A stretch of DNA of 64,000 nucleotides from Lysobacter sp. BMK333-48F3 (GTDB taxonomy: Bacteria > Pseudomonadota > Gammaproteobacteria > Xanthomonadales > Xanthomonadaceae): NCBI RefSeq assembly GCF_019733395.1, contig NZ_JAIHOO010000001.1:930001-994000 (forward strand), given 5' to 3'. A program made the position numbers and the translations under genes. This document shows, one piece after another, positions 41,790-50,059 of this stretch. The first letter of the stretch is position 1. The number at the start of each line of letters is the position of its first letter. The notes below the pieces were generated by a model. The model worked only from the letters and a program-made list of their open reading frames with translations. It ran no database searches and had not been told where the DNA came from.

Positions 41790-42027
41790 CGCAGCGCACC
41801 CGCATGCCGTCGCGGGCGAGCGTCAGGCAGGCGCGCCGATGCGCGACGCCGTCGATCTCGACCCGGCATTCGAAACACACGCCCATGCCGCATAACGGCG
41901 CGCGCGGCTGGCCGCCGCAGGAGCGGCGGAAATGCGCGCCGGCGCGCGCCACCGCGGCGGCGACATTGGCCCCGGCCGGCACTTCGACCGCGACCTCGTT
42001 GATCCACAACCGCAGCGGCGCGCTCAT
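41782..42027 (-). CDS. lhpF: Small (2Fe-2S) ferredoxin-like subunit of the D-hydroxyproline dehydrogenase (HcnA-like)
   Basis: 81 residues. The plant-type iron-sulfur cysteines are Cys46, Cys51, Cys54 (PLCGMGVCFECRVEI) and Cys67 (RRACLTL), with an additional Cys37 in RRSCGGQ. Small proteins of this kind are the gamma or HcnA subunit of heteromeric amino acid oxidases. It overlaps the genes on both sides by 4-8 bp, which indicates stoichiometric expression with them. Confidence 0.93.
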   Translation of the reverse strand: MSAPLRLWINEVAVEVPAGANVAAAVARAGAHFRRSCGGQPRAPLCGMGVCFECRVEIDGVAHRRACLTLARDGMRVRCDD

Positions 42028-43124
42028 CGCAGGCTCCGCGCGGGCGAGAACGGCGTCATGTCGATTTGCGGCTCGCGGCCCAGCAACTGATCCACCAGCA
42101 AGCGCGCGGTGCCCAGCGCCGTGGTCACGCCCAGGCCCTCGTGGCCGGCGGCGACCCAGGTATGCGCGCGGTCGGCGACCGCGCCGATGTAGGGCCGGCC
42201 GTCGGGCGTGGTCGGACGGAACCCGGTCCAGACCCGCAAGGCCTGCAGCTCGCGCAGCATCGGCAGGAATTCGAACGCGCGCTCGAGCATGCGCTGCAGC
42301 ATCGGCCACGACACCTCGCGCCCTTCGACGCCGAATTCGCGCGAGGAGCCGATCAGCAACTGTCCGGTCGGACGCGGCTGGACGTTGAAGGCGACGCTGC
42401 TGTCGGCGTCGCCGTGGGCGCTGTCGGCATAGCCCAGCTCCAGCAGTTGCCGATGGACCCGGCCGGGATAGCGCTCGGTGATCACCAGGTGGCCCTTGCG
42501 CGCGCGCATCGGCAGTTGCGGCAACAGTTCGGGCAGGGCGCAGCCGGTGGCGAGCAGCACCGGGCCGGTCAGTTCGCTGCCGTCGTCCAGGCGCAGGCCC
42601 TGCGTGCTCAGCGCGACAGCGCGCCGGCCGAGCCGGCAGTCGGCGCCGCCGGCGCGGGCGCGATCGAGCAAATGCAGCGCGACCCGCGGCGGATACACCA
42701 CCGCCTCGTCGGCGACCAACATGCCGCCGCGCAAGCCCGGCGCCAGCGCCGGCTCCAACCGGTACAACTCGTCGGCCTCGATCCGCCGCGCGCGCACGCC
42801 GGCCGCGGCCAGGCGCGCGATCTTGGCGGCGATGCCGTCGTATTCGTGCTCCCTGCGCGCCACCCACAGGGTGCCGCAGCGGCTGAATTCCGCCGCGGCC
42901 AGGCCGGCGTAGGCCTCCCACAGCTGCAGCGAATAACGCGATAGCGCCAGTTCGGCCGGGTCGTCGTCCATCGCCACCAGATGCCCCATCGCCGCCGCGG
43001 TCGCGCCGCCGCCGACCGGCCCCGGCTCGATCACCGCCACGCGCAGGCCTTCGGCCGCGGCGCGCTCGGCGCAAGCGCTGCCGACGATGCCGGCGCCGAC
43101 CACGATGAGGTCGTATGCGGCCAT
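42024..43124 (-). CDS. lhpB: D-hydroxyproline dehydrogenase, DadA-like FAD subunit (HcnC-like)
   Basis: 366 residues. The N-terminal FAD motif VVGAGIVGSACAERAAAEG and the C-terminal family signatures WTGFRPTTPDGRPYIG and AAGHEGLGVTTALGTARLL mark the D-amino acid oxidase/DadA family. It would oxidise cis-4-hydroxy-D-proline to pyrroline-4-hydroxy-2-carboxylate within the three-subunit complex. Three bases separate its start from the epimerase stop. Confidence 0.92.
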   Translation of the reverse strand: MAAYDLIVVGAGIVGSACAERAAAEGLRVAVIEPGPVGGGATAAAMGHLVAMDDDPAELALSRYSLQLWEAYAGLAAAEFSRCGTLWVARREHEYDGIAAKIARLAAAGVRARRIEADELYRLEPALAPGLRGGMLVADEAVVYPPRVALHLLDRARAGGADCRLGRRAVALSTQGLRLDDGSELTGPVLLATGCALPELLPQLPMRARKGHLVITERYPGRVHRQLLELGYADSAHGDADSSVAFNVQPRPTGQLLIGSSREFGVEGREVSWPMLQRMLERAFEFLPMLRELQALRVWTGFRPTTPDGRPYIGAVADRAHTWVAAGHEGLGVTTALGTARLLVDQLLGREPQIDMTPFSPARSLR

Positions 43125-43127
43125 GGC

Positions 43128-44075
43128 TCAGCGCGCCACCACGCCCCAGGCGAAGGCGTCGTTCGGGTCGATCAGCAGCTGCGCGCGCGCGGTGACGTAA
43201 GCGCTGCCGGTGATGGTCGGCAACACGCCGCGTTCGCCGGCGCGATAGCGGCCTTCGAACACGCTGCCGATCACGCTCTCCTGGCGCCAGGTCTGGTCCG
43301 GCGCGAGCTTTCCGTCGGCGGCCAGGCAGGCCAGCTTGGCGCTGGTGCCCGTGCCGCAGGGCGAGCGGTCGTAAGCCAGGCCCGGGCACAGCACGTAGTT
43401 GCGTCCGTCCAGGCCCGGGGTGGGCGAGGCGGTTTCCAGTTCGATGTGGTCGATCTCGGCGCCGTCGGCGCCGGTCACGCCGTGCGCGACCAGGGCGCGG
43501 CGGATCGCCTCGGCGTAGGCGCGCAGTTCGGGCTCGTGCTGCAGGCCGATCGCGCGCTCGGTGCGGACGATGAAGAACCAGTTGCCGCCCCAGGCAACGT
43601 CGCCGCTCACCTCGCCGTAGCCGGGCACCTCCAGGCGCACGCCGGCGGCGTGGCGCCAGCTTTCGACGTTGTCGATCGAGACCCGGCCGTCTTCGTGCAG
43701 GCGCGCGCCGACCGTGCCGACCGGCGTGTCGATGTAGTGCTGCCCGGGTTGGATCCGGCCCAGGTACTGCAGCGTGCGCACCAGGCCGATGGTGCCGTGG
43801 CCGCACATGCCCAGGGTGCCGACGTTGTTGAAGAAGATCGTCGCCGCGCAGGCCTGCGCCGACTGCGGCGGCAGCAGCAGAGCGCCGACCACCGTATCGG
43901 AGCCGCGCGGCTCGCACGCCACCGCCCGCCGCCAATGGTCGAATTCGGCACGGAAGCGGTCGCGTTGCGCGGTCAGCGGGCCGGGGCCGAGATCGGGCAG
44001 GCCGGAGACCACGACCCGGGTCGGTTCGCCGCCGGTATGGGAGTCGATGACATGGACGGTGTGCATGCCGGACAT
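43128..44075 (-). CDS. lhpA: 4-hydroxyproline 2-epimerase
   Basis: 315 residues, proline racemase superfamily. Both catalytic cysteines are present: Cys91 in MCGHGTIG and Cys240 in [10 protein letters not shown]. The two-Cys arrangement separates epimerases from the Thr-containing 3-hydroxyproline dehydratases. It converts trans-4-hydroxy-L-proline to cis-4-hydroxy-D-proline. It is the first gene of a seven-gene overlapping minus-strand operon that encodes the whole route to alpha-ketoglutarate. A proline racemase role is unlikely given the operon. Confidence 0.94.
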   Translation of the reverse strand: MSGMHTVHVIDSHTGGEPTRVVVSGLPDLGPGPLTAQRDRFRAEFDHWRRAVACEPRGSDTVVGALLLPPQSAQACAATIFFNNVGTLGMCGHGTIGLVRTLQYLGRIQPGQHYIDTPVGTVGARLHEDGRVSIDNVESWRHAAGVRLEVPGYGEVSGDVAWGGNWFFIVRTERAIGLQHEPELRAYAEAIRRALVAHGVTGADGAEIDHIELETASPTPGLDGRNYVLCPGLAYDRSPCGTGTSAKLACLAADGKLAPDQTWRQESVIGSVFEGRYRAGERGVLPTITGSAYVTARAQLLIDPNDAFAWGVVAR

Positions 44076-44170
44076 GCTCGCGTCGGGGCCGCGGCCGGTC
44101 TAGCGCGGCTTGCCGGCGCTGGATGCGGAATTCGGCATAATCGCATCGACCCCGCCCAGCCCCGCCGACG

Positions 44171-44917
44171 ATGCCCGCCCTGCCCGCCGAACCGGTCCGG
44201 ATCGATGCCGACCTGATGCAGACCCTGTGCGACGCGCTCGCCGACGTGGTGTTCTTCGTCAAGGACGAGGCCGGCCGCTACACCCACGCCAACCTGACCC
44301 TGGTGCGCCGGCTCGGGCTGAAGCGGCGCGAGGACGTGATCGGCCGCGGCGTCGAGGACGTGTTCCCGGCCCGGCTCGCCGCGCGCTATGCGCAACAGGA
44401 CCGGCGCGTGCTCGAAGGCGGCACGATCGAGGACCAGCTCGAAGTGCATCTGTACCCCAACCGCCGTCCCGGCTGGTGCCTCACCGGCAAGCGGCCGCTG
44501 CCGCTGGCCGGCGGTCGGCACGGACTGATCGGCCTGTCGCGCGACCTCGGCGCGCCCGACGGCCGCGACCCGACCTTCGAACGCCTGCGCCGGGTGGTGG
44601 CGCATATGCAGGCGCACTACGCCGAACCGCTGCGCGTGGCCGCGCTGGCGCGGCTGGCCGACCTGTCGGTGGCGCAGCTGGAGCGGCATTTCCAGCGCGT
44701 GTTCCAGCTCAGCCCGCAGCAGAGCCTGATCAAGCTGCGGATCGAGGCGGCGATGCGCGAGCTGTGCGGACAGGCGCGCATCGCCGACGTCGGCCTGGCC
44801 TGCGGCTTCACCGACCAGAGCGCGTTCGCGCGCCAGTTCAAGGCCACCGTCGGCATGACCCCGCGCGATTACCGCGCCCTGCACCGCGACCCGGGCTGGC
44901 GCGGCGCCGCGCGCTGA
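44171..44917 (+). CDS. AraC-family regulator with N-terminal PAS domain, likely hydroxyproline regulator
   Basis: 248 residues. The N-terminal PAS fold (about 12-130, VVFFVKDEAGRYTHANLTLVRRLGL) is joined to an AraC HTH pair (about 145-240, LARLADLSVAQLERHFQRVF and CGFTDQSAFARQFKATVGMTPRDYR). It is divergent from lhpA with 95 bp between starts, so it presumably activates the operon. A CATAAT -10-like hexamer lies at 44136-44141 with a TTGCCG 20 bp upstream, slightly too far for a canonical promoter. PAS domains seldom sense amino acids directly, so the inducer is open. Confidence 0.92.
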   Translation: MPALPAEPVRIDADLMQTLCDALADVVFFVKDEAGRYTHANLTLVRRLGLKRREDVIGRGVEDVFPARLAARYAQQDRRVLEGGTIEDQLEVHLYPNRRPGWCLTGKRPLPLAGGRHGLIGLSRDLGAPDGRDPTFERLRRVVAHMQAHYAEPLRVAALARLADLSVAQLERHFQRVFQLSPQQSLIKLRIEAAMRELCGQARIADVGLACGFTDQSAFARQFKATVGMTPRDYRALHRDPGWRGAAR

Positions 44918-44948
44918 ACCGCACGCGCTGCGTGCTTGGCGTCCCGGC

Positions 44949-45365
44949 TCAGGCCAGGGCGATCGCCTCGATCTCGATCCGCCAGCTTTCGTCGTAGATG
45001 CCGGTGACGATCACCCCGACCGACGGCCGCACTCGGCCGCCCAGGCGCGCCTGGCGCAGCGCGCGTTCGCGGCGGCGGTCGTCGGCGCGGGCCAGGAACA
45101 CGTTGACCCGGACCAGATCCGCCAGGCCCATGTCGGCCGCGGCCAGCTGCCGCTCGACGCCGTCCCAGGCCAACGCGCATTGGGCGTCGAAATTCTCCGG
45201 TGCGGCGCCGTCGGCGTCGGTCGGCACCTGGCCGCTGACGAACAGCAGCCGGCTGCCGGCATGCAGCCGGTGCGCCGGCGAGGCGTCCGCGCCGGCGCTG
45301 CGTTCGGGGACGACGCTCAGCGTCGCCCCGCCCAGGCCCGCCAGCAGAAAACCGCGGCGGCGCAT
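44949..45365 (-). CDS. RidA-family protein with Tat-like signal
   Basis: 138 residues. A twin-arginine-like N-terminus (RRRGFLLAGLGGATL) precedes a RidA domain with LLFVSGQVP, the conserved Arg in VRPSVGVIV and the closing IEIEAIALA. RidA enzymes hydrolyse reactive enamines and imines released by amino acid dehydratases and oxidases. Most are cytoplasmic, so an exported member is unusual. Its upstream region has a TGTAAT-G-ATTACA palindrome (45419-45431) like one ahead of the second RidA gene, which ties it to the D-amino acid operon at 50-59 kb. Confidence 0.85.
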   Translation of the reverse strand: MRRRGFLLAGLGGATLSVVPERSAGADASPAHRLHAGSRLLFVSGQVPTDADGAAPENFDAQCALAWDGVERQLAAADMGLADLVRVNVFLARADDRRRERALRQARLGGRVRPSVGVIVTGIYDESWRIEIEAIALA

Positions 45366-45418
45366 CTCAATGCCCTGCGCAGGCCGGGACGATACGGATG
45401 CGGGCCATAGCCATAACC

Positions 45419-45431
45419 TGTAATGATTACA
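45419..45431. promoter_or_regulatory. Putative RpiR/HexR-type operator ahead of the exported RidA gene
   Basis: TGTAATGATTACA, a perfect palindrome around a central G, within the longer AT-rich motif ATAACCT..AGGTTAT (45413-45442), 54 bp upstream of the RidA start. HexR, an RpiR-family regulator, uses TGTAAT-N3-ATTACA; here the spacing is 1. Confidence 0.6.
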
Positions 45432-45510
45432 TTAAAGGTTATGCCTACCCAGTGAAACCTGTCAACGCAGCTTTGATGGTTTCCGACCAAAGGAGGCCTA
45501 CCCAGCCTCC

Positions 45511-45534
45511 TGTAGGAGCTGCGTAAGCCGCGAC
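45511..45534 (+). repeat. Copy of the dispersed TGTAGGAGC-GCGTAAGC-GCGAC repeat
   Basis: TGTAGGAGCTGCGTAAGCCGCGAC differs from the 12181 copy at one base. Confidence 0.8.
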
Positions 45535-45937
45535 CACCGAAGCGAAGCACGAAAGCGCCCTTCCCCAGGCCGAAGCACCCGCAGCTGGGCCACGCAAACC
45601 GACTCCTGCGCATTCGTCTACAACGCTGTCGACCATCGCTCCGGTGGATCGCGGCTTATGAGCGGAGAAAAGCATCCGGCACGCCGCTCTCGCAGGCGAG
45701 GCGACAGCGATCCTCGAAGGCGAGGACTCGTTGCACAAAGCACACTTTCGCCGGCCGCAGCCGTTGCGGACGCCGTCGCCGACCGCCCTGTTTTCAGCGC
45801 ACAAGCCACGCGTGACGCTGGTCTCTTCTCCGCCGTCGCCGATTCGCCGCCCTGGGTGCAGCGCAGCAAACCGGCGCCGAAGATCGCCGTCGTTTGCGGT
45901 CAATTCGCCGCCGGAACGACCCGCCATGTCCGCTAAC

Positions 45938-45953
45938 TTGACAGCGCTGTCAA
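45938..45953. promoter_or_regulatory. Putative LacI-family operator upstream of the GH16 glucanase gene
   Basis: TTGACAGCGCTGTCAA, a perfect 16-bp palindrome with the central CG typical of LacI-family sites, and with a -35-like TTGACA in it. It lies 390 bp before the glucanase start. No LacI gene is in the window. Confidence 0.6.
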
Positions 45954-46343
45954 ATGGAGCAGGCTGCGGTCAAAGCCGACCCGATGCCCCGCCAGATCGG
46001 CGACGGGCGTCGGCGAGGCATCGAGGAGGGACCACCCTCCCGCGCCAGGGCTCGGCCCCTTGAAGAGGGAACCAGGTACCGCTCCTTGCAGAGCGGGCCC
46101 GCATCTACTTCGCAACGGAGGCAGAAGATCAGGTACGCAAGCCCCGAACCCCCTGCACCGGCCGCCGATCCGCGACCGGCGACCAGCCGCGAGACGGCGA
46201 CCACGCCGTGAGATCGCCTGCGGCGTAGCGCGCCCGGCGACGCAGCCAGCACGTTCGATCCCTGCCCGCACCGGCGACCCCGTGTGCGGGCGGCAGGGCC
46301 GCGTGCGCCGCGTCGGCAGGCCCAACCAATGAGAGGACCACAC

Positions 46344-47765
46344 ATGAGACCCGCGACCCAATGCATCGCCTTGCTGATGTTTTCCCTGCTTTCCGGCAGC
46401 GCCTTCGCCCAGAACTGGCAGTTGGTGTGGAGCGACGAGTTCAACGGCTCCATCGGCCCCGACTGGGTGTTCGAGACCGGCAACGGCAGTAACGGCTGGG
46501 GCAACAACGAGCTGGAGTACTACCGGCGCGAGAACGCGACGATCGAGGACAACGCCCTGGTGATCACCGCCAGACGCGAAGACTTCGGCGGCTATCGCTA
46601 CACCTCGTCGCGGATGAAGACCCAGGACCGTCGGACGTTCAAGTACGGGCGCATCGAGGCGCGGATGAAGCTGCCGTCCTTCAAGGGCGCCTGGCCCGCC
46701 TTCTGGATGCTGGGCGCCAACCTTCCGCAGGTCGGGTGGCCCGCCTCGGGCGAGATCGACGTGATGGAGCACGTCAACGACGAGAACAAGACCTACGGCA
46801 CCATCCACTGGAGCGACCACAACGGCACCTACGCGCAGTACGGCGGCAACACCGCCGCGACCGTGCAGGACTGGCATGTCTACGCCGTGGAGTGGGACGC
46901 CAACGCCATCCGCTGGTACATCGACGGCAACAAGTTCCACGAAGCCAACATCCAGGGCGGCGTCAACGGAACCGAGGAGTTCCACAAGGACTTCTTCCTG
47001 CTGCTGAACTTCGCCATCGGCGGCAACTGGCCGGGCTTCACCGTGGACGAGACGCGCCTGCCGGCGAAGATGCACGTCGACTACGTGCGCGTGTACTCGG
47101 CGGGGGGCGCGACCCCCGGCGTCGCCACGGCGTACCAGCATTGCGACTTCGGCGGCTGGGGCGTGGCCCTGCCCGAAGGCCGCTACACCCTGGCGCAGCT
47201 GCAGGCGCGGGGCATCGGCAACGACCAGATCTCTTCGCTGCGGGTCAATCCGGGCTACCAGGTCACGCTGTACCAGGACGACAATTTCGGCGGCGCCAGC
47301 GTCACCAAGAGCGCGGACGCGTCCTGCCTGGCGGGCGACGGCTTCAACGACCGCGCCACTTCGCTGGTGGTGGCGCCGTTCTCGCAAGCCTGGTCGCTGA
47401 CCCTGCAGGCGGAGAACTTCAGCGCCCAGCAGGGGGTGCAGACCGAAGCCTGTTCGGAAGGCGGCCAGAACGTCGGCTGGATCGAGCAGGGCGACTGGAT
47501 GGCCTACAACGGCATCGCTTTTCCCGCCACCGGCAGCTACCGCGTCGAATACCGGGTCGCCAGCCCCGCCGGCGGCGCGCTGTCGCTCGACCTCAATGCG
47601 GGCGGCATCGTGCTCGGAACGGTGCAGATTCCCGCGACCGGCGGCTGGCAGAACTGGACCACCGTCTCGCACACCGTGAACGTCGGCGCCGGCACCTACA
47701 ACCTCGGCGTGTACGCGGCGCAGGGCGGATGGAACATCAACTGGCTGCGGATCACCCGCCTCTAG
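46344..47765 (+). CDS. Secreted GH16 beta-glucanase with beta/gamma-crystallin and CBM6 modules
   Basis: 473 residues; a GAGAGGA site precedes ATG 46344. The signal peptide ends at FA-QNW (residue 23). The GH16 catalytic domain (about 24-250) carries Glu137, Asp139 and Glu142 in GEIDVMEH, the laminarinase/lichenase pattern. Residues about 260-345 form a beta/gamma-crystallin-like module (AYQHCDFGGWGVALPEGRY and LYQDDNFGGAS). The last 120 residues are a CBM6-type module (LQAENFSAQQGVQTE, GDWMAYNGIAFPATGSYRVEY). It probably attacks beta-1,3-glucans of fungal or oomycete walls, in line with the predatory life of Lysobacter. It is monocistronic with a terminator behind it. Confidence 0.94.
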   Translation: MRPATQCIALLMFSLLSGSAFAQNWQLVWSDEFNGSIGPDWVFETGNGSNGWGNNELEYYRRENATIEDNALVITARREDFGGYRYTSSRMKTQDRRTFKYGRIEARMKLPSFKGAWPAFWMLGANLPQVGWPASGEIDVMEHVNDENKTYGTIHWSDHNGTYAQYGGNTAATVQDWHVYAVEWDANAIRWYIDGNKFHEANIQGGVNGTEEFHKDFFLLLNFAIGGNWPGFTVDETRLPAKMHVDYVRVYSAGGATPGVATAYQHCDFGGWGVALPEGRYTLAQLQARGIGNDQISSLRVNPGYQVTLYQDDNFGGASVTKSADASCLAGDGFNDRATSLVVAPFSQAWSLTLQAENFSAQQGVQTEACSEGGQNVGWIEQGDWMAYNGIAFPATGSYRVEYRVASPAGGALSLDLNAGGIVLGTVQIPATGGWQNWTTVSHTVNVGAGTYNLGVYAAQGGWNINWLRITRL

Positions 47766-47806
47766 CCTGCGACCGCTTTGGCGTCGCCCGCTCCGGGCCA
47801 TTGCCG

Positions 47807-47844
47807 CGGAGCGCTGCCTGCCCTCGGGCAGCGCTCCGGATTTT
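47807..47844 (+). terminator. Intrinsic terminator after the GH16 gene
   Basis: CGGAGCGCTGCC (47807-47818) pairs exactly with GGCAGCGCTCCG (47827-47838) with an 8-nt loop, followed by GATTTT. It is 42 bp past the glucanase stop. Confidence 0.85.
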
Positions 47845-47943
47845 CCCCGAGAGCGGGCTGACGGCTGGAGGAGATCCCTCGGCACGCCGCTCCGCGCAGG
47901 AGCGGCGCAGGCCTCGACCGCCGCAGCGGCCCAGGCGAAGGAC

Positions 47944-49296
47944 TCAATAACGGTCGTCGAAAGCGAAGATCGGCTTGCGGCCCTTCCACTTGCCTTCGGT
48001 GAAGTCGGGGAATTCCAGGGTCTTGTGCTCGGCGATCGACTGCTCGGACAGCGGCGTGATCGCGCTCCAGGCGACCGCGTCGTAGATGTCGATCGGCATC
48101 GGCGCGCCGGCCTTGAGCGCTTCGACGAAGGCGTGGATCACGAAGTAGTCCATGCCGCCGTGGCCGGCGCCGGCGGCGGCATCGCCGTAGCGCTTCCACA
48201 GCGGGTGGTCGTACTTCTGCAGCCAGGCCTCGGCCGGGTCCCATTCGTGCGGCTTGCTCTTGCCTTCGATGTGGATCGAGTCGTTGACGTCCATCCACAG
48301 CCCGTCGGTGCCTTGCACCCGGAACCCCAGCGAGTAGGGGCGCGGCAGCGAGGTGTCGTGCTGTAGCAGGATGGTCTCGCCGTTCTCGCATTCGATCTGG
48401 GTGGTGACTAGGTCGCCGAGCTTGAACTTGACCTTGGCGTTGGGATGGCCCTGGCCGCCCTTCTTGACGATGTAGTCGTGCAGGCCGCGCGCCTTGCTGG
48501 CGAAGGCGCTGAGGTAGGTGAAGCGGTTGCCGCGGTGGATGTTGGCGACCATCGCGCAAGGGCCGATGCCGTGGCTCGGGTACAGCTCGCCGTTGCGCTC
48601 GACCGAATGCTCGGTGCGCCAGCGCGCTTCCGACCAGGCCTTGGGGCCGAACTCCAGGCCGCTGCCGTAGGGCTGGTCCGGGTTGCCGTTGTTGAACTTC
48701 ACCGCGCGCAGGTCGTGCTGGTAGCCGCCCTGCAGGTGCACGATCTCGCCGAACAGGCCCTGGCGGACCATGTTCAGCACCGCCAGCACATCGCGGCGGT
48801 AGCAGACGTTCTCCAGCAGCATGTACGGCGTGCCGGTCTTCTGCTGGGCGCGCAGCACCTGCCAATGGTCGTCCAGGGTGATGCCGGCGACCACTTCGCA
48901 GGCGACCGCGATCCGCGCCTGCATCGCCGCGATCGCCATCGGCGCGTGGAACTCCCACGGCGTAGCGATGATCACGCCGTCCAGGCCGCCCTTGTCGAGC
49001 ATCGCCCGGTAGGCGTCCTGGCCTTGCGTGCCGTAGCTGGCCGGCTTCGGCTTGCCCGCCTGGTCGATCATCTTCAAGGCGCGCTCGAGCATGATCGGCT
49101 CGATATCGCACAGCGCCACCACCTCGACATCGTCGCGCCGCACCAGTTCGCGCAGCAGCACCTGGCCGCGCATGCCGGTGCCGATCATGCCCAGGCGCAG
49201 CTTGGAGCGGGTGCGCGCGAACGCCGGGGTGAACGCGTTGCTGGCCAGCAACGTGCCCGCGGTGGCGGAAGTGGCGAGGAAGTCGCGTCGGTTCAT
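47944..49296 (-). CDS. Gfo/Idh/MocA-family secreted protein, GH109 glycosidase type
   Basis: 450 residues from ATG 49296, which puts a Tat signal at the very start (MNRRDFLATSATAG); the frame is open to 49344. The Rossmann motif MIGTGMRGQVLLRELVRR, ALCDIEP and ATPWEFHAP are followed by the oxidoreductase C-terminal domain with GIGPCAMVANIHRGNRF and SHGIG. The whole resembles GH109 alpha-N-acetylgalactosaminidases, which use tightly bound NAD. Tat export fits a cofactor-bound periplasmic enzyme. Other Tat-exported Gfo/Idh proteins act on different sugars, so the substrate is not certain. Confidence 0.88.
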   Translation of the reverse strand: MNRRDFLATSATAGTLLASNAFTPAFARTRSKLRLGMIGTGMRGQVLLRELVRRDDVEVVALCDIEPIMLERALKMIDQAGKPKPASYGTQGQDAYRAMLDKGGLDGVIIATPWEFHAPMAIAAMQARIAVACEVVAGITLDDHWQVLRAQQKTGTPYMLLENVCYRRDVLAVLNMVRQGLFGEIVHLQGGYQHDLRAVKFNNGNPDQPYGSGLEFGPKAWSEARWRTEHSVERNGELYPSHGIGPCAMVANIHRGNRFTYLSAFASKARGLHDYIVKKGGQGHPNAKVKFKLGDLVTTQIECENGETILLQHDTSLPRPYSLGFRVQGTDGLWMDVNDSIHIEGKSKPHEWDPAEAWLQKYDHPLWKRYGDAAAGAGHGGMDYFVIHAFVEALKAGAPMPIDIYDAVAWSAITPLSEQSIAEHKTLEFPDFTEGKWKGRKPIFAFDDRY

Positions 49297-49378
49297 TACG
49301 GGGTCTCTATAGAGGAGGGGAAAAAGCAGCGAAGCGCATAGCAACGAGTCGGGAGCCGGGCGCGCGGCGCCGCATTCG

Positions 49379-49804
49379 TTACTCGTTTCTCTGCGCCGTT
49401 TCTCGGCCCAGCGGGCTGTACGCGATGGCTTCGATCTCGATCTTGCAGTCGACCATCATCTGCGCGCGCACGCAGGACCGCGCCGGCGGCCGGTCGCCGA
49501 AGTACTCGCGGTAGACGCGGTTGAAGCTCCAGAAGTCGCGGGTGTCGTCGAGCCAGACCGTGACCTTGACCACCTGCGCCAGATCGCAGCCCGCCAGAGC
49601 CAGCACCTTGACCACGTTCTGCATCGTGCGGCGGGTCTGCGCCTCGATCCCGCCGGGCTCGATCTCGCCATGCTCATTCATCGCCACCTGGCCGGAGATG
49701 TAGACGAAATCGCCGGCGCGCACCGCCGGCGAGAACGGCAGGGTCTGGCCGCCGGCCCCACTGGGCTCCAGGCCGTAACGGACGATCGGATCGCTGTCGC
49801 TCAT
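49379..49804 (-). CDS. RidA-family enamine/imine deaminase
   Basis: 141 residues from ATG 49804, with AGAGG 6 nt upstream (a GTG two codons earlier is less likely). RidA domain features: FVYISGQVAMNEHGEI, the conserved Arg in SCVRAQMMVDC and the closing IEIEAIAY. No signal peptide, so cytoplasmic. It is divergent from the D-amino acid operon whose deaminase (52057) and aminoacylase (54247) would produce reactive enamines, so it is probably the clean-up enzyme. A shared promoter region with the TGTAATTACA palindrome supports joint control. Confidence 0.92.
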   Translation of the reverse strand: MSDSDPIVRYGLEPSGAGGQTLPFSPAVRAGDFVYISGQVAMNEHGEIEPGGIEAQTRRTMQNVVKVLALAGCDLAQVVKVTVWLDDTRDFWSFNRVYREYFGDRPPARSCVRAQMMVDCKIEIEAIAYSPLGRETAQRNE

Positions 49805-49956
49805 GCGCACCTCTGGCAGGAAAGGACGACGCGGGCCGGCCGCGCCGGGCGCCGCACGGCTGCGCGGCCCGCCCCGGGGCCGGCAAGACTCGATTGTGCT
49901 TCGAGGGCCATTAGCCGGGACTGCCCGCAGCCCGACGTGAAACTATCCTACACGCC

Positions 49957-49968
49957 ATGTAATTACAT
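49957..49968. promoter_or_regulatory. Putative RpiR-type operator in the divergent RidA/D-amino-acid promoter
   Basis: ATGTAATTACAT, a perfect 12-bp palindrome in a marked AT-rich island (about 49940-50060), 153 bp from the RidA start and 92 bp from the first operon gene. It shares the TGTAAT/ATTACA halves with the site at 45419-45431. Confidence 0.6.
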
Positions 49969-50059
49969 TTTGCAGCGCACAATGCTTTATTTATCCGACG
50001 ATTGCTACCATCAAGACAAGCCGCCAAGGCATTCTGTCAGAAATTTACAAGGAACTCAG

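Larger units (their letters stand above)
45366..46343. other. Long gene-free stretch with two regulatory palindromes and one dispersed repeat
   Basis: 978 bp with no convincing gene; open frames here lack family features and normal codon bias. It contains an RpiR-like palindrome (45419-45431), a GTAGGAGC-type repeat (45511-45534) and a LacI-like palindrome (45938-45953). The segment between 45950 and 46340 would be a long leader for the glucanase gene. Confidence 0.65.

Noticed and set aside
40440..42002. 520-codon plus-strand open frame
   Set aside because: Shadow of the hydroxyproline dehydrogenase subunit, which has both dinucleotide motifs and four cluster cysteines.
45445..45927. 160-codon minus-strand frame in the 45-46 kb gap
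   Set aside because: Crosses a dispersed repeat, has atypical codon use and no domain; not supported.
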